Shown: positions 1 through 9,900, counted from the stretch's first letter. The stretch is 64,000 nucleotides of DNA from Azoarcus sp. PA01 (GCA_001274695.2 LARU01000002.1:1426001-1490000); one strand, 5' to 3'. Program-made: numbers and translations. The notes: generated by a model not told the origin, from the sequence alone.

Positions 1-1
1 G

Positions 2-457
2 CCACCCGCAGCGATCTGCCTCGAACTGACCGAAGGGACGCTGATGGAAGACCTGGACGGCGCGAGCCAGATGTTGTCCCGGCTCACCGAGCGCGGCATC
101 GCCGTCAGCATCGACGATTTCGGCACCGGGTATTCATCCCTGGCCTATCTCGGCCGCCTGCCGATCCATGAACTCAAAGTGGACCAGAGCTTCGTGCGCG
201 GGATCGCCGGCGAGGCCAGCAAGCGCTCGATCATTACCGCGATCATCGACATGGCCCACGCGCTCGGGATGCAGGTGCTCGCGGAAGGCATCGAGACCGA
301 AGAGCAGCTGGCCTTCCTCAAGGACCGGCACTGCGAGATGGGGCAGGGCTACCTTTTCCATCGCCCCCTCAGCGCCGACGTTTTCGAGCGGCTGTTCGCA
401 CCGGGCGGCGGGACACCGCCCCGCGCCTCGGCACCTTTTGGCCGGCTGGCGTCGTGA
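2..457 (+). CDS. EAL-domain protein, C-terminal part (5' end outside window)
   Basis: Open from the first bases of the window, so only the C-terminal ~150 residues are present. They match the second half of an EAL cyclic-di-GMP phosphodiesterase domain: LELTEG, then IDDFGTGYSSL (catalytic DDFGTG loop), LKVDQSFV, AEGIET and the closing GQGYLFHRPL. The catalytic EAL signature itself is upstream of the window. These motifs are intact, so the protein is probably an active c-di-GMP hydrolase; whether a GGDEF, PAS or membrane part precedes it cannot be seen. Its stop codon overlaps the GTG start of the next gene. Confidence 0.93.
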   Translation, partial: PPAAICLELTEGTLMEDLDGASQMLSRLTERGIAVSIDDFGTGYSSLAYLGRLPIHELKVDQSFVRGIAGEASKRSIITAIIDMAHALGMQVLAEGIETEEQLAFLKDRHCEMGQGYLFHRPLSADVFERLFAPGGGTPPRASAPFGRLAS

Positions 458-1197
458 CCGGCGCGCGCCGGCGTGATGCGCTCCCTGGCGCGAGCACGGC
501 CGGCCTGCTGGCTGTCGCCGCGCTGGCGATCACCCTGCCCGCGCAGGCCGACCCGGGCCGCGCACCGCTCGTCGCCGTCGACATCGGCCACACGCTCGCG
601 GCGCCGGGCGCCACCAGCGCCCGCGGACGCACCGAGTTCGAGTTCAACCGCGACCTCGCGCTGCAGGTGAGCGCAGCGCTCGAACGGCTGGAGGTGAGAA
701 CGGAACTCGTGAATGACGACGGCGCGATCGAATCCCTCGCGGCGCGCCCGGCGCAGGTAGCGGCCGCGGATTTCTTCCTGTCGATCCATCACGATTCGGT
801 CGGCGAGTGGGAGCTCGAGCACTGGCAGCCGCACGGCGAGACGCACAGCTACAGCGACCGTTGGGCGGGGCATTCGCTGTTCGTGTCGCGGCGCAATCCG
901 GATCTCGGGCGCAGTACGCTGTGTGCGGTGGCGATCGGGGCGCGGCTGCAGCGGGCGGGTTTCGTGCCGACGCAGAAGAACGGGCGCCAGCGCGAATACG
1001 CCGACCGGCAGCATGCGGTGCATTTCTACGACAATCTCGTCGTGCTGTACCGCGCGCGGCAGCCCGCGCTGCTGTTCGAAGCCGGCGTCATCAAGCACCG
1101 CGACGAGGAGCTGCTGCTGCGCGACCCGCGCCGCCAAGTGCTGATGGCCGGCGAGATCGCGACCGGTCTCGCGGCGTGCCTGAGCGCGGGGCGCTGA
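454..1197 (+). CDS. N-acetylmuramoyl-L-alanine amidase (Amidase_3 type)
   Basis: A 247-residue protein with an N-terminal hydrophobic segment ending near ALPAQA-type residues, consistent with a Sec signal peptide. The zinc amidase signatures follow in order: VDIGH (first zinc His), RTEFEFN (zinc Glu), SIHHDS (second zinc His) and LFEAGVI (catalytic Glu). It should cleave the lactyl-peptide bond between N-acetylmuramic acid and L-Ala in periplasmic peptidoglycan. The start is a GTG whose bases overlap the TGA of the EAL gene, which suggests translational coupling. The signature residues are clear; the physiological role (division or recycling) is inferred. Confidence 0.88.
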   Translation: MTGARRRDALPGASTAGLLAVAALAITLPAQADPGRAPLVAVDIGHTLAAPGATSARGRTEFEFNRDLALQVSAALERLEVRTELVNDDGAIESLAARPAQVAAADFFLSIHHDSVGEWELEHWQPHGETHSYSDRWAGHSLFVSRRNPDLGRSTLCAVAIGARLQRAGFVPTQKNGRQREYADRQHAVHFYDNLVVLYRARQPALLFEAGVIKHRDEELLLRDPRRQVLMAGEIATGLAACLSAGR

Positions 1198-1239
1198 CGA
1201 CAATCGTCGTGCCGCGCGCTTTCGGACGCGCCGCGAAGT

Positions 1240-2910
1240 TCAGCTCAGCTTCTCGCCGTGTTCCCGCGTCGCGTGGAAACCGACTTTCGGCCACTTTTCC
1301 ATCGTCACTTCGAGGTTGTAGCGGCTCGTCGCCAGATACACCGGGTTGCCGTCGACATCCTTGCCGACCCGCATGCCCTGTTCGCGCTCGAAGTTGCGGC
1401 GCGTGACTTCATCCGGGAAGGTCAGCCAGCGCGCGGTGTGGATGTCGGCGGACTCGAAGACCGCGTCGACCTTGTATTCGTCCTTGAGGCGCTGCGCGAC
1501 GACTTCGAACTGCAGCTGGCCGACCGCGCCGAGCAGCATGTTGCCGCCTTCCTGCTCGAACACCTGGATCGCCCCTTCCTCGCCGAGCTCCTGCAGGCCT
1601 TTCTGCAATTGCTTGGACTTCAGCGGGTCGCGCAGGCGCGCGGCGCTGAAGAGTTCCGGCGAGAAATACGGGATGCCCTTGTAGCCGAGGTTCTCGCCTT
1701 CGGTCAGCGTGTCGCCGATGTGCAGCTGGCCGTGGTTGTGAATGCCGATGATGTCGCCGGCGACGCCGTCTTCCTTCAGCACGCGTTCGTTCGCCATGAA
1801 CGTCAGCGCATTCGCGAGCTTCATCTCGCGCCCCATGCGCACGTGCTTCACTTTCATCCCCGATGAATAGCGCCCGGAGCAGATGCGGAAGAACGCGATG
1901 CGGTCGCGGTGCTTCGGGTCCATGTTCGCCTGGATCTTGAACACGAAACCCGAGAACGGCGCCTCGGCGGGCATGACCAGGCGCTCGCTCGCCTCGCCGG
2001 CGCCTGCGACGCGCGGCTGCGGCGGCGGCGCCCAGTCGAGCAGCGCCTGCAGGATCTCCTGCACGCCGAAGTTGTTGATGCCCGAGCCGAAGAACACCGG
2101 CGTCTGCTTGCCGGCGAGGAAGTCGCCGAGCGAGAACGGGTGCGAGGCGCCCTGGATCAGCTCCACTTCCTCGCGCAGCTTGCCGACTTCGAGCGGGAAC
2201 AGGGCGTCGAGCTGCGCGTTCGCGATTCCTTTGATGACTTCGGCCTCGCTGCGCTTTTCCTCGCCGGGAGCGAAGCGCAGCACGCGGTCTTCGAGCAGGT
2301 GATAGACGCCGCGGAACGTCTTGCCCATGCCGATCGGCCACGTGATCGGCGCGCAGTCGATCTTCAGCACCTCCTCGATCTCCTGCAGCAGATCGAAGCT
2401 CTCGCGCACTTCGCGGTCCATCTTGTTGATGAACGTGATGATCGGCGTGTTGCGCAGCCGGCACACTTCGAGCAGCTTGATCGTCTGCGTCTCGACGCCT
2501 TTGGCCGCGTCGATGACCATCACCGCGGCATCGACTGCGGTCAGCACGCGGTAAGTGTCTTCCGAGAAGTCCTGGTGGCCCGGCGTGTCGAGCAGGTTGA
2601 TGGTGTGCCCGGCGTAATCGAACTGCATCACCGAGCTGCTCACCGAGATGCCGCGCTGCTTTTCGACTTCCATCCAGTCGGACGTCGCGTGGCGCGCGCT
2701 CTTCCTCGCCTTGACGGTGCCGGCGAGCTGGATCGCGCCGCCGAACAGCAGCAGCTTTTCGGTCAGCGTGGTCTTGCCCGCGTCAGGGTGGGAGATGATG
2801 CCGAAAGTGCGGCGACGTTCGACGTCGCGCAGCAGCTCGGGCGGGAACGGGGTCGCTGAGGGGACAGCTGAAGGGGTCACTGAGGGCGTGGCGGAGGGCG
2901 TGTCGGCCAT
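1240..2910 (-). CDS. prfC: Peptide chain release factor 3 (RF3)
   Basis: Translation GTPase that recycles RF1/RF2 after termination. The G1 motif SHPDAGKTT lies near residues 40-48, G3 is DTPGHQDF and G4 NKMD; the EF-G-like domains follow. The ATG at 2910 gives 556 residues; an in-frame TTG at 2931 would add seven. Usual RF3 proteins are about 530 residues and begin close to the [11 protein letters not shown] segment. The excess here is an N-terminal stretch of five four-residue Thr/Val-Pro-Ser-type units, which looks like a recent low-complexity expansion. The function is not in doubt; the exact start is. Confidence 0.95.
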   Translation of the reverse strand: MADTPSATPSVTPSAVPSATPFPPELLRDVERRRTFGIISHPDAGKTTLTEKLLLFGGAIQLAGTVKARKSARHATSDWMEVEKQRGISVSSSVMQFDYAGHTINLLDTPGHQDFSEDTYRVLTAVDAAVMVIDAAKGVETQTIKLLEVCRLRNTPIITFINKMDREVRESFDLLQEIEEVLKIDCAPITWPIGMGKTFRGVYHLLEDRVLRFAPGEEKRSEAEVIKGIANAQLDALFPLEVGKLREEVELIQGASHPFSLGDFLAGKQTPVFFGSGINNFGVQEILQALLDWAPPPQPRVAGAGEASERLVMPAEAPFSGFVFKIQANMDPKHRDRIAFFRICSGRYSSGMKVKHVRMGREMKLANALTFMANERVLKEDGVAGDIIGIHNHGQLHIGDTLTEGENLGYKGIPYFSPELFSAARLRDPLKSKQLQKGLQELGEEGAIQVFEQEGGNMLLGAVGQLQFEVVAQRLKDEYKVDAVFESADIHTARWLTFPDEVTRRNFEREQGMRVGKDVDGNPVYLATSRYNLEVTMEKWPKVGFHATREHGEKLS

Positions 2911-3061
2911 GGTCGGTTCGCAAAAAAACAAAGCCGCCGAGCCGAGCAGCCGGGCGGGGACAAGCCCAATTCTATCAAGTAATTACCGGATCGCAGCAGA
3001 TTGGCGCGAGCCTGCGGAAATCTGCGATGATGCGGCCCTCCCGCAATTCGACGATATCGTC

Positions 3062-3319
3062 ATGCCCCGAGCCACTCCGACGCTGCGCCAGCGCAAGATC
3101 TTCGCCCTCACCCGCATCCTCGCCGGCCTCGTCGCCGCGTGCTATCTCGGCTACGTCGTCGTCGCCAACCTCGCCGCCGGGCTGCCGTTCGACCGCACGC
3201 TGCTGTTCACGGCGCTGGTCGCGGTCGCCGGATTCGCGTACGCGGCGTGGTATCTGCGCGACCTGTCGGCGGTCGCGCGCGAGGAGCGCGAACAGCGCAG
3301 CGCGAACGACCAGCGGTAA
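3062..3319 (+). CDS. Small two-helix membrane protein, unknown function
   Basis: An 85-residue protein starting at an ATG, with a basic N-terminus, two hydrophobic segments (about residues 15-40 and 45-64) separated by a short loop, and a charged C-terminal tail rich in Arg and Glu. This is the layout of a small inner-membrane protein with both ends in the cytoplasm. I do not recognise the family. It is divergent from prfC and convergent with the TerC gene. Support is composition and the hydrophobic pattern only. Confidence 0.6.
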   Translation: MPRATPTLRQRKIFALTRILAGLVAACYLGYVVVANLAAGLPFDRTLLFTALVAVAGFAYAAWYLRDLSAVAREEREQRSANDQR

Positions 3320-3403
3320 CGCCATGTCGCCGCCCCGGCACCGAGGCACTTCTGCCCCGGTGGGCCACGACCGGCCGAGTGCGCAGGATTCCCGCCGCTT
3401 CGC

Positions 3404-4168
3404 TCAGGCCCGCTCCCCCGCCTTGCCGGGAACATACGGTTCATGCAGCTCGACCGGCTTCGCCGCACGCTTGCGCATGCGGATGTTGAGCATCTCGACG
3501 ACGACCGAGAACGCCATCGCCGAATAGATGTAGCCTTTCGGCACGTGGTGGCCGAAGCCTTCGGCGATCAGCACGACACCGACGACCATCAGGAACGACA
3601 GCGCGAGCATCTTCACCGTCGGGTGCGCCGAGACGAAGTCGCCGATCGGGCCGGACGCGACCATCATCAGTCCGACCGACGCGACGACTGCCGCGATCAT
3701 CACGGCGAGGTTGTCCACCATGCCGATCGCGGTGATGATCGAGTCGAGCGAGAACACCAGGTCGATGACGATGATCTGCGTGATGACTGCGGCGAACGTC
3801 GCCTTGACCGCGCTCGACGCTTCGCCCTCCTCGCCTTCCATCAGCTGGTGGATCTCGCCGGTGCTCTTCCACACGAGGAACAGGCCGCCGAGCAACAGGA
3901 TGACGTCGCGCGCCGAGAATCCGTGCCCGAACACTTCGAACAGCGCCCTGTTCAGGCTGGCGAGCCAGGCGAGGAGCGACAGCAGCGCCAGACGCATGAA
4001 CATCGCGAGGAACAGGCCGAGCCGCCGGGCAAAAGCGCGCCGCTCGGGCGGCAGCTTGTCGACGAGGATCGAGATGAAGATGATGTTGTCGATCCCGAGC
4101 ACCAGCTCGAGGACGGTGAGGGTGAGGAAAGCGAAAATCAGCTGCGGGTCGGTCAGGAGTTCGATCAT
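3404..4168 (-). CDS. TerC/YkoY-family integral membrane protein
   Basis: A 254-residue polytopic membrane protein. The N-terminus has the family signature ELVLGIDNIIFI in its first helix, and the same charged-in-membrane pattern recurs as DLVFSLDSIITAIG in the second half, as expected for the internally duplicated TerC fold. Members have been linked to metal (manganese) export and to metalation of exported proteins, or to tellurium resistance; the substrate here is unknown. The ATG at 4168 is the natural start. It stands alone. Confidence 0.88.
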   Translation of the reverse strand: MIELLTDPQLIFAFLTLTVLELVLGIDNIIFISILVDKLPPERRAFARRLGLFLAMFMRLALLSLLAWLASLNRALFEVFGHGFSARDVILLLGGLFLVWKSTGEIHQLMEGEEGEASSAVKATFAAVITQIIVIDLVFSLDSIITAIGMVDNLAVMIAAVVASVGLMMVASGPIGDFVSAHPTVKMLALSFLMVVGVVLIAEGFGHHVPKGYIYSAMAFSVVVEMLNIRMRKRAAKPVELHEPYVPGKAGERA

Positions 4169-4298
4169 GGCGTGGCATGCGGGAGCGATGGCGCCCGACT
4201 ATACAACACGTCCTCGTAAAAAATGCCGAACCGCGGGTTCCGTCGCCGGACACCCGCGGTTCGCCGAAGCAAGCGCCTGCGCGCGAGCGGTAAAAACC

Positions 4299-4523
4299 TC
4301 AAGGCTGGCGCCGCTTGCCGACCTGGTCGCCGATCACGCCGCCGATCGCCGCGCCGCCGACGGTGCCGAGCACTCCGCCGTCAGTCGCGACCGCCCCGGC
4401 CGTCCCGCCCACGCCCGCGCCGATCACGGCACTCCTTTCACGCGACGACATGTTGTCCCACGTTGCACAGCCGCTGGCAGCGATCGCCAGCACTATTGCC
4501 GAAACACCGGTCCGGATGTTCAT
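4299..4523 (-). CDS. Small glycine-zipper lipoprotein (OsmB-like)
   Basis: A 74-residue protein with a lipoprotein signal peptide (lipobox ASGC, Cys about residue 19) followed by a Gly/Ala-rich region with repeated GxxxG spacing, the glycine-zipper pattern of OsmB-type osmotically inducible lipoproteins. It should be anchored in the envelope by its lipidated Cys. Its role in osmotic or stationary-phase stress is inferred from the family only. Confidence 0.8.
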   Translation of the reverse strand: MNIRTGVSAIVLAIAASGCATWDNMSSRERSAVIGAGVGGTAGAVATDGGVLGTVGGAAIGGVIGDQVGKRRQP

Positions 4524-4885
4524 GATGACCTCCTGACTGCACCAACAGATTTCCAGACGGCACCGATCGGCCCACCAATCCGCGCCGCTCAGTTTTCGGA
4601 CGGACCGCGGAAACGTGCCGTTCCCGTTTTCCAGCCGATTCTGTTACAAGAAATTCCGCGACTGGCGCCCAGGTCGGCAACGTAAAGCTCTCGACACACG
4701 CTTCCCGACGACGCGCAGCGTCAGGCCTCGGAAATCGACATTTACATTCCTGTGCTCGTCACGCCGCCGCCTGGGCTTGCGCGGATCCGGAATGCGGAAG
4801 CAACCGCCCATACCCTCGACGTAGTAGAAGCGGTATCCTTCGCCCCGTGCTGCCGCCGGCTGCGCAGCCCTCTGCACCGATCACG
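4524..4885. other. Intergenic region between OsmB-like gene and TonB receptor
   Basis: About 360 bases between two divergently transcribed genes, presumably holding both promoters. I see no RNA gene, repeat or convincing operator. An in-frame GTG at 4847 would extend the receptor into this region. Confidence 0.5.
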
Positions 4886-6898
4886 ATGACGATTTCCCGT
4901 ACCGCCCGATGCCTGTCGGTGCCGTTCGCCAGTTGCGCAATCGCGACGTGCGCGGCTGCCGGCGAAGTGCCGTATCTCGAAGAACTGCCCCGCGTGCTCA
5001 GCGCCTCGCGCCTGCCCCAGCCGCTGCACGAAGCACCCGGCGCGGTCACGGTGATCGACCGCGAACTGCTCGCCGCGACCGGTTACCGGGACCTCGCCAG
5101 GGTGTTCCGGCTCGTGCCCGGGATGCAGGTCGGGCAGGAGCGCGGCCACGCGCAGTGGGTCACGTATCATGGCCTGTCGAACGATTTCCCGACCGAAATG
5201 CAGGTGCTGATCGACGGACGCTCGGTGATCACGCCGAGCGCGTTCGGCGGCGTCGACTGGAGCGCGCTGCCGCTGACCCTCGACGAGATCGATCGAATCG
5301 AGATCGTGCGCGGCACGAACGCGGCGAGCTTCGGCGCCAACGCGTTTCTTGGCGTCATCAACATCATCACGCGCCACAGCGCCGAAGGCGCAGGCACTGG
5401 CGGCGCGCTGCGGATGGGCAGCGGCGGCGTGCGTGACGCCGAAGCGGGCTGGACGAACAACGGAGATTCGCCGGTTTCGCTGCGAATCAACGCCGCTTCG
5501 CAGCGCGACGACGGTTTTGACGGAGTGCACGACACGCGTCACATGGATATCGCGACGGTACGCGGCGACTGGCAACTGTCGTCGCAGGACAGCCTGATGC
5601 TGCGCGCGGGCGCGAGTGCCGGACGGCGCGGCGAAGGCTACACGGATTCGGTGTTCGGCAACAACGGACCGCGTGACGCGCGCAGCCTGACCACGACGCT
5701 GCACGTGAAAGGGCGCCACGGCGCGGACGACGGCGAGGAATGGCTGCTGAATTATTACCGCACCGACGAACGGCTGCGCGACGAATGGATCGCGAGCGCG
5801 CCCGGCTACCCGATCGTACCGCTCGAGCGCAACCGGCACAGCGTGCGCAACCACCTCGAACTGCAGCATCGCAGCAGGCCGTCGCCGGCGCTGCAGCTGG
5901 TGTGGGGCGTCGGCGCGCGGCGCGACGACGTCGACGCGCCGTTCCTGTTCTTCACCGGCAACCCCGCTCCGCAGCGCCTGCACCGCGTGTTCGGCAACGC
6001 CGAATGGCGCCCGCTCGCGCGACTGACGCTGAACCTCGGCGGCGCCCAGGAAAAGTATTCGACCGCACCGGCGCATTTCAGCCCGCGCGCGTTCGCCAAC
6101 TGGCAGGCGACCGATACCGACACGCTGCGCGGCGGCTATTCGCGCGCGTGGCGCCAGCACAATCTTTTCGAACGCCAGGGCGACATCCGCGCCATCGACC
6201 CGGCCAGCGGCGAACTCCTCGCCCGTCCGTTCCTGCCGCACCGGAATCTGCGCCAGGCCCGCGTCGATACCGTCGAATTCGGCTACTTGGGCCGCTTTGC
6301 GGCGTGGAACTCGATGCTCGACGTGCGCCTCTTCAACGAGCGCATCGACGACTTCATCGTGCGCGTGCCGCAGCCCGATCCGTTGCCGGCGCCGCTCCTC
6401 GCCGGCTTTCTCGGCTCGACGCGCTACGAGAACCTCGGCCGGCCGGTGACGCTGCGCGGCGTCGAATACCAGCTCATCGCGCGCCCGCGCAGCGGAACCG
6501 AACTGCGTGTCGCGCACAGCGTGATCGACCGCGACGCCGGAAACCGCAGGCTCGAAGCCCGCACGGCACCCTACACCGCGAGCCTGAGCTGGCGGCAGGA
6601 TTACGGCGCGGGCTGGAAAAGCATGATCAGCGTGCTGCGCATGGGGCCGCTCGCCGGCAGCGAAGGCTACGTGCCGCGCTTTCGCCACGTCACGCGCTCG
6701 TATACGACCGTCGACGCGAACCTGAGCTACGACACGCGCCTCGGCGGAAAACCGCTGCGATTCGCGCTCACCGCGCTGAATCTCGGGCCGCGCCACCCGG
6801 AGATCGCGAACGGCGGCGAGCGGATGCTGCACGACGGGGACGTGGTCAATCGAGCCACACGCCAGGTCTATCTCTCGGTCGCGCTCGCGCTCGACTGA
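4886..6898 (+). CDS. TonB-dependent outer-membrane receptor
   Basis: A 670-residue outer-membrane receptor. A signal peptide at the N-terminus is followed by a plug domain (APGAVTVIDRELL, FRLVPGMQV, VLIDGRSV, IDRIEIVRGTNAASFGANAF), then a beta-barrel with many alternating aromatic/charged strands ending in a C-terminal hydrophobic pattern. The plug contains the usual RIEIVRG motif. The substrate cannot be deduced: there is no adjacent periplasmic binding protein or siderophore gene. I chose the ATG at 4886 because the signal peptide starts there; GTG 4847 is the alternative. Confidence 0.9.
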   Translation: MTISRTARCLSVPFASCAIATCAAAGEVPYLEELPRVLSASRLPQPLHEAPGAVTVIDRELLAATGYRDLARVFRLVPGMQVGQERGHAQWVTYHGLSNDFPTEMQVLIDGRSVITPSAFGGVDWSALPLTLDEIDRIEIVRGTNAASFGANAFLGVINIITRHSAEGAGTGGALRMGSGGVRDAEAGWTNNGDSPVSLRINAASQRDDGFDGVHDTRHMDIATVRGDWQLSSQDSLMLRAGASAGRRGEGYTDSVFGNNGPRDARSLTTTLHVKGRHGADDGEEWLLNYYRTDERLRDEWIASAPGYPIVPLERNRHSVRNHLELQHRSRPSPALQLVWGVGARRDDVDAPFLFFTGNPAPQRLHRVFGNAEWRPLARLTLNLGGAQEKYSTAPAHFSPRAFANWQATDTDTLRGGYSRAWRQHNLFERQGDIRAIDPASGELLARPFLPHRNLRQARVDTVEFGYLGRFAAWNSMLDVRLFNERIDDFIVRVPQPDPLPAPLLAGFLGSTRYENLGRPVTLRGVEYQLIARPRSGTELRVAHSVIDRDAGNRRLEARTAPYTASLSWRQDYGAGWKSMISVLRMGPLAGSEGYVPRFRHVTRSYTTVDANLSYDTRLGGKPLRFALTALNLGPRHPEIANGGERMLHDGDVVNRATRQVYLSVALALD

Positions 6899-6906
6899 TA
6901 TTGGCG

Positions 6907-7506
6907 ATGACCGGCACCGGCGACTGGATTGCACTGCGCTCCCATCCGCACACGCCGTGCGCGGCGGTCGAAGCTCTCGCAGTCCGGGTCGACATCGTGT
7001 CCGACGGCACGCTCGGCCTGCGCTACCGGCTGCACGGCGACCTGGCGCGGCTGCGCATTCCGGCGCCGCGCCCGGCCGCCCGCGCCGACGGACTGTGGGC
7101 GCACACGTGCTTCGAATGTTTCGTCGCCATGCCCGGCACCGCGGCGTACCGTGAGTTCAATTTTTCACCATCCGGCGAATGGGCAGCGTATGCGTTTCGC
7201 GCCTACCGTGAGCGCGACGACGAAGCTGCACGCGCGACGGCGGTCGCGCCGCGCATCGCAATGGACGCGCAGGGCCGCCGGCTCGATCTCGACGTCCGCG
7301 TTCACGCCGCCGCGTTGCCCGCAGACAGCTTTGCTGGCCTGCAACTCGGGCTGACGGCGGTCGTCGAAGACATCGACGGCAAGTGCTCGTACTGGGCACT
7401 GCGCCACCCCGGTCCGGCCCCCGACTTCCACCTTCGCGACGGCTTCGCGCTCACGATCGGGGCCGCCCCCACCGCCGATCCCCGGCTCCGTCAAAGGACC
7501 TCATGA
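6907..7506 (+). CDS. DOMON-like domain protein
   Basis: A 199-residue protein with the WAHTCFECFV and YREFNFSPSGEWAAYAF segments typical of the MurB-like DOMON beta-sandwich proteins of proteobacteria; no signal peptide is evident. These domains are thought to bind ligands such as sugars or haem, but the role of this subgroup is unknown. Its stop codon overlaps the ATG of the NamZ-like gene (ATGA), so the two are likely co-translated; a link to muropeptide handling is inferred from that neighbour. Confidence 0.75.
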   Translation: MTGTGDWIALRSHPHTPCAAVEALAVRVDIVSDGTLGLRYRLHGDLARLRIPAPRPAARADGLWAHTCFECFVAMPGTAAYREFNFSPSGEWAAYAFRAYRERDDEAARATAVAPRIAMDAQGRRLDLDVRVHAAALPADSFAGLQLGLTAVVEDIDGKCSYWALRHPGPAPDFHLRDGFALTIGAAPTADPRLRQRTS

Positions 7507-8723
7507 CCGCCTCGATCCAGTTCGGCCTCGACCGCCTGCTCGACACCCCGGCGCTGCGCCGCCCGCTCGCCGGACGCCGGGTCGCGCTGCTCGCGCATCC
7601 CGCTTCGGTGACGCGCAGCCTCGTCCATTCGCTCGACGCGCTCGCCGCGCTGCCGGACCTGCAGCTGACCGCCGCGTTCGGGCCGCAGCACGGGCTGCGC
7701 GGCGACAAGCAGGACAACATGGTCGAGTCGCCCGATTTCATCGACTCGATGCATCACATCCCGGTGTTCAGCCTGTACGGCGAAGTGCGCCGGCCGACCG
7801 ACGCGATGATGGACAGCTTCGACGTGCTGCTCGTCGACCTGCAGGATCTGGGCTGCCGCATCTACACGTTCATCACGACGCTGCGCTACGTGCTCGAAGC
7901 CGCGGCCGAGCACGGCAAGACGGTGTGGGTGCTCGACCGCCCGAATCCCGCCGGCCGGCCGGTCGAAGGCCTGCTGCTGCGACCGGGCTGGGAAAGCTTC
8001 GTCGGCGCCGGGCCGCTGCCAATGCGCCACGGCCTGACGATGGGCGAGCTCGCGCGCTGGTTCATCGCGACGCTGCGGCTCGACGTCGATTGCGAAGTCG
8101 TCGCGATGCAAGGCTGGCAACTGGACGCGGCGCCCGGCTACGGCTGGCCGGCAGGCGAGCGCAGCTGGGTCAACCCGAGCCCGAACGCACCGAATCTGTC
8201 GATGGCGCGCGCGTATGCCGGAACAGTGATGCTCGAAGGCACGACGCTGTCCGAAGGCCGCGGCACGACGCGCCCGCTCGAACTGTTCGGCGCGCCGGAC
8301 ATCGACGCCCGCGCGCTGCTCGCCGCGATGCGCGCGCTCGCGCCCGACTGGCTCGCCGGCTGCGTGCTGCGCGAGTGCTGGTTCGAGCCGACGTTCCACA
8401 AGCACGCCGGCCGGCTGTGCAACGGCCTTCAGATCCACGTCGAGGACGCCGCGCACTACGACCACGGCGCGTTCCGCCCGTGGCGCCTGCAGGCGCTCGC
8501 GTTCAAGGCGCTGCATCTGCTGCGGCCGGATTACCCGCTGTGGCGCGACTTCGCGTACGAATACGAGCACGACCGCCTCGCGATCGACCTGATCAACGGC
8601 AGCGAGCTGCTGCGCGAATGGGTCGATGACCCCGTCGCGACACCGAGCGACCTCGACGCGCTGGCGCAGCCGGACGAAGCAGCGTGGTGCGGAACACGCG
8701 AGGAATTCCTGCTCTACCGCTGA
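7503..8723 (+). CDS. DUF1343 protein, NamZ-like exo-beta-N-acetylmuramidase
   Basis: A 406-residue protein of the DUF1343 family, recognised by VALLAHPASVT, AAFGPQHGLRG, PVFSLYGE, DVLLVDLQDLGCRIYTF, VLDRPNPAG and GTTLSEGRGTTRPLE. The family was characterised as NamZ, which releases MurNAc from the non-reducing ends of peptidoglycan fragments. No signal peptide is visible here, so cytoplasmic turnover of muropeptides is a reasonable reading. It follows the DOMON gene with a four-base overlap. Family assignment is firm; activity is inferred. Confidence 0.85.
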   Translation: MTASIQFGLDRLLDTPALRRPLAGRRVALLAHPASVTRSLVHSLDALAALPDLQLTAAFGPQHGLRGDKQDNMVESPDFIDSMHHIPVFSLYGEVRRPTDAMMDSFDVLLVDLQDLGCRIYTFITTLRYVLEAAAEHGKTVWVLDRPNPAGRPVEGLLLRPGWESFVGAGPLPMRHGLTMGELARWFIATLRLDVDCEVVAMQGWQLDAAPGYGWPAGERSWVNPSPNAPNLSMARAYAGTVMLEGTTLSEGRGTTRPLELFGAPDIDARALLAAMRALAPDWLAGCVLRECWFEPTFHKHAGRLCNGLQIHVEDAAHYDHGAFRPWRLQALAFKALHLLRPDYPLWRDFAYEYEHDRLAIDLINGSELLREWVDDPVATPSDLDALAQPDEAAWCGTREEFLLYR

Positions 8724-8813
8724 GACCTGGATCACGCGAACTGCCTGCGCAAGCTGCCGTTGACCCGCAGCGAAAGCATACAATCCGTCCCTCAGCTTCC
8801 CGCGAGACCCGGC

Positions 8814-9755
8814 ATGAACGACGCCCTGCGCATTTTTTCCTGCAACGCGAACCAGCCGCTCGCCGACGAGATCTGCCAGCGGCTCGGGCTCCAGCGCAGT
8901 CCGCTGGAGATCTCCCGCTTTTCGAACGACAACCTGCGCGTCCAGATCCTCGACAACGTGCGCGAACGCGACGTCTTCGTCGTGCAGCCGTTCACCGAGC
9001 CGGTCAGCGAGCACATCATGGAACTGCTGATCACGCTCGACGCGCTGCGCAGCGCGTCCGCGCGGCGCGTCACGGCGGTGATCCCGTACTACTCGTACGC
9101 GCGCTCGGACAAGAAGGACGCGCCGCGCATCTCGATCACTGGGCGCCTCATCGCCGACATGCTCGCGACCGCCGGCGCGAACCGCGTGCTGACGATGGAT
9201 CTGCACGCCGACCAGGTGCACGGCTTCTTCAGCGTGCCGGTCGACCACCTCACCGCGATCCCGACGATCGCCGAGCATTTCCGCCAGAATCACGATCTGT
9301 CGCGGATGGTCGCAGTCGCGACCGACGCCGGCGGTGCGAAGCGCGTCGGGCGCTTCTCGGAGCGCCTCGGCATCCCGATGGCGATCATCGACAAGCGCCG
9401 CGTCAGCGACACCGACGTCAAGCAAGGCCGCGTCGTCGGCGAAGTCGCCGGGCGCGACGCGGTGATCTTCGAGGACGAGATCTCGACCGGCGGCACGCTG
9501 CTCGCGACGATCGCGACGCTGCGCGCGGCCGGAGCGCGCTCGATCCATGCTGGCGCAGCGCACGGCGTGCTGTGTGGGCCGGCGATCGAGCGGCTGCGCG
9601 ACGCGCCGATCGAATCGATCATCGTCACCGACACCGTGCACATGCCGCCCGGGAAGCGGCTCGACAAGATCACGCAGCTCACTGTCGCGCCGCTGTTCGC
9701 CGCGGCGATCGAGCGCATCCACAGCGGCGAGAGCGTCGGCGCGCTGTTCGGTTAG
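8814..9755 (+). CDS. Ribose-phosphate pyrophosphokinase paralogue
   Basis: A 313-residue protein of the PRPP synthetase family, with the N-terminal dimer domain (SRFSNDNLRVQI), the ATP-binding region (PYYSYARSDKKD) and a PRPP-binding loop. The loop reads IFEDEISTGGTL, where standard Prs enzymes have a DDMIDTxGT-type loop, so this is a divergent paralogue and probably not the main prs gene. Chemistry would be ATP plus ribose 5-phosphate to PRPP and AMP. The ATG at 8814 aligns with the family start; an upstream in-frame codon at 8760 gives an extension lacking family features. Confidence 0.85.
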   Translation: MNDALRIFSCNANQPLADEICQRLGLQRSPLEISRFSNDNLRVQILDNVRERDVFVVQPFTEPVSEHIMELLITLDALRSASARRVTAVIPYYSYARSDKKDAPRISITGRLIADMLATAGANRVLTMDLHADQVHGFFSVPVDHLTAIPTIAEHFRQNHDLSRMVAVATDAGGAKRVGRFSERLGIPMAIIDKRRVSDTDVKQGRVVGEVAGRDAVIFEDEISTGGTLLATIATLRAAGARSIHAGAAHGVLCGPAIERLRDAPIESIIVTDTVHMPPGKRLDKITQLTVAPLFAAAIERIHSGESVGALFG

Positions 9756-9900
9756 CGGAAACGCCGCGAGCGAGCGGTGACGGCCGTCCTGCCCGGCACC
9801 GACCGCCGCTCTCGGGGCACGACCTTGATCGGCGTCCAAAACTGCGACCGCGTTCTTTCGCGTGGCACTTCCGTCCCGCCCGCAGGTTCCGCACGCACGG

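Noticed and set aside
4742-6934. A long minus-strand frame opposite the TonB receptor
   Set aside because: Composition is shadow-like and the plus strand carries a full plug domain and beta-barrel.
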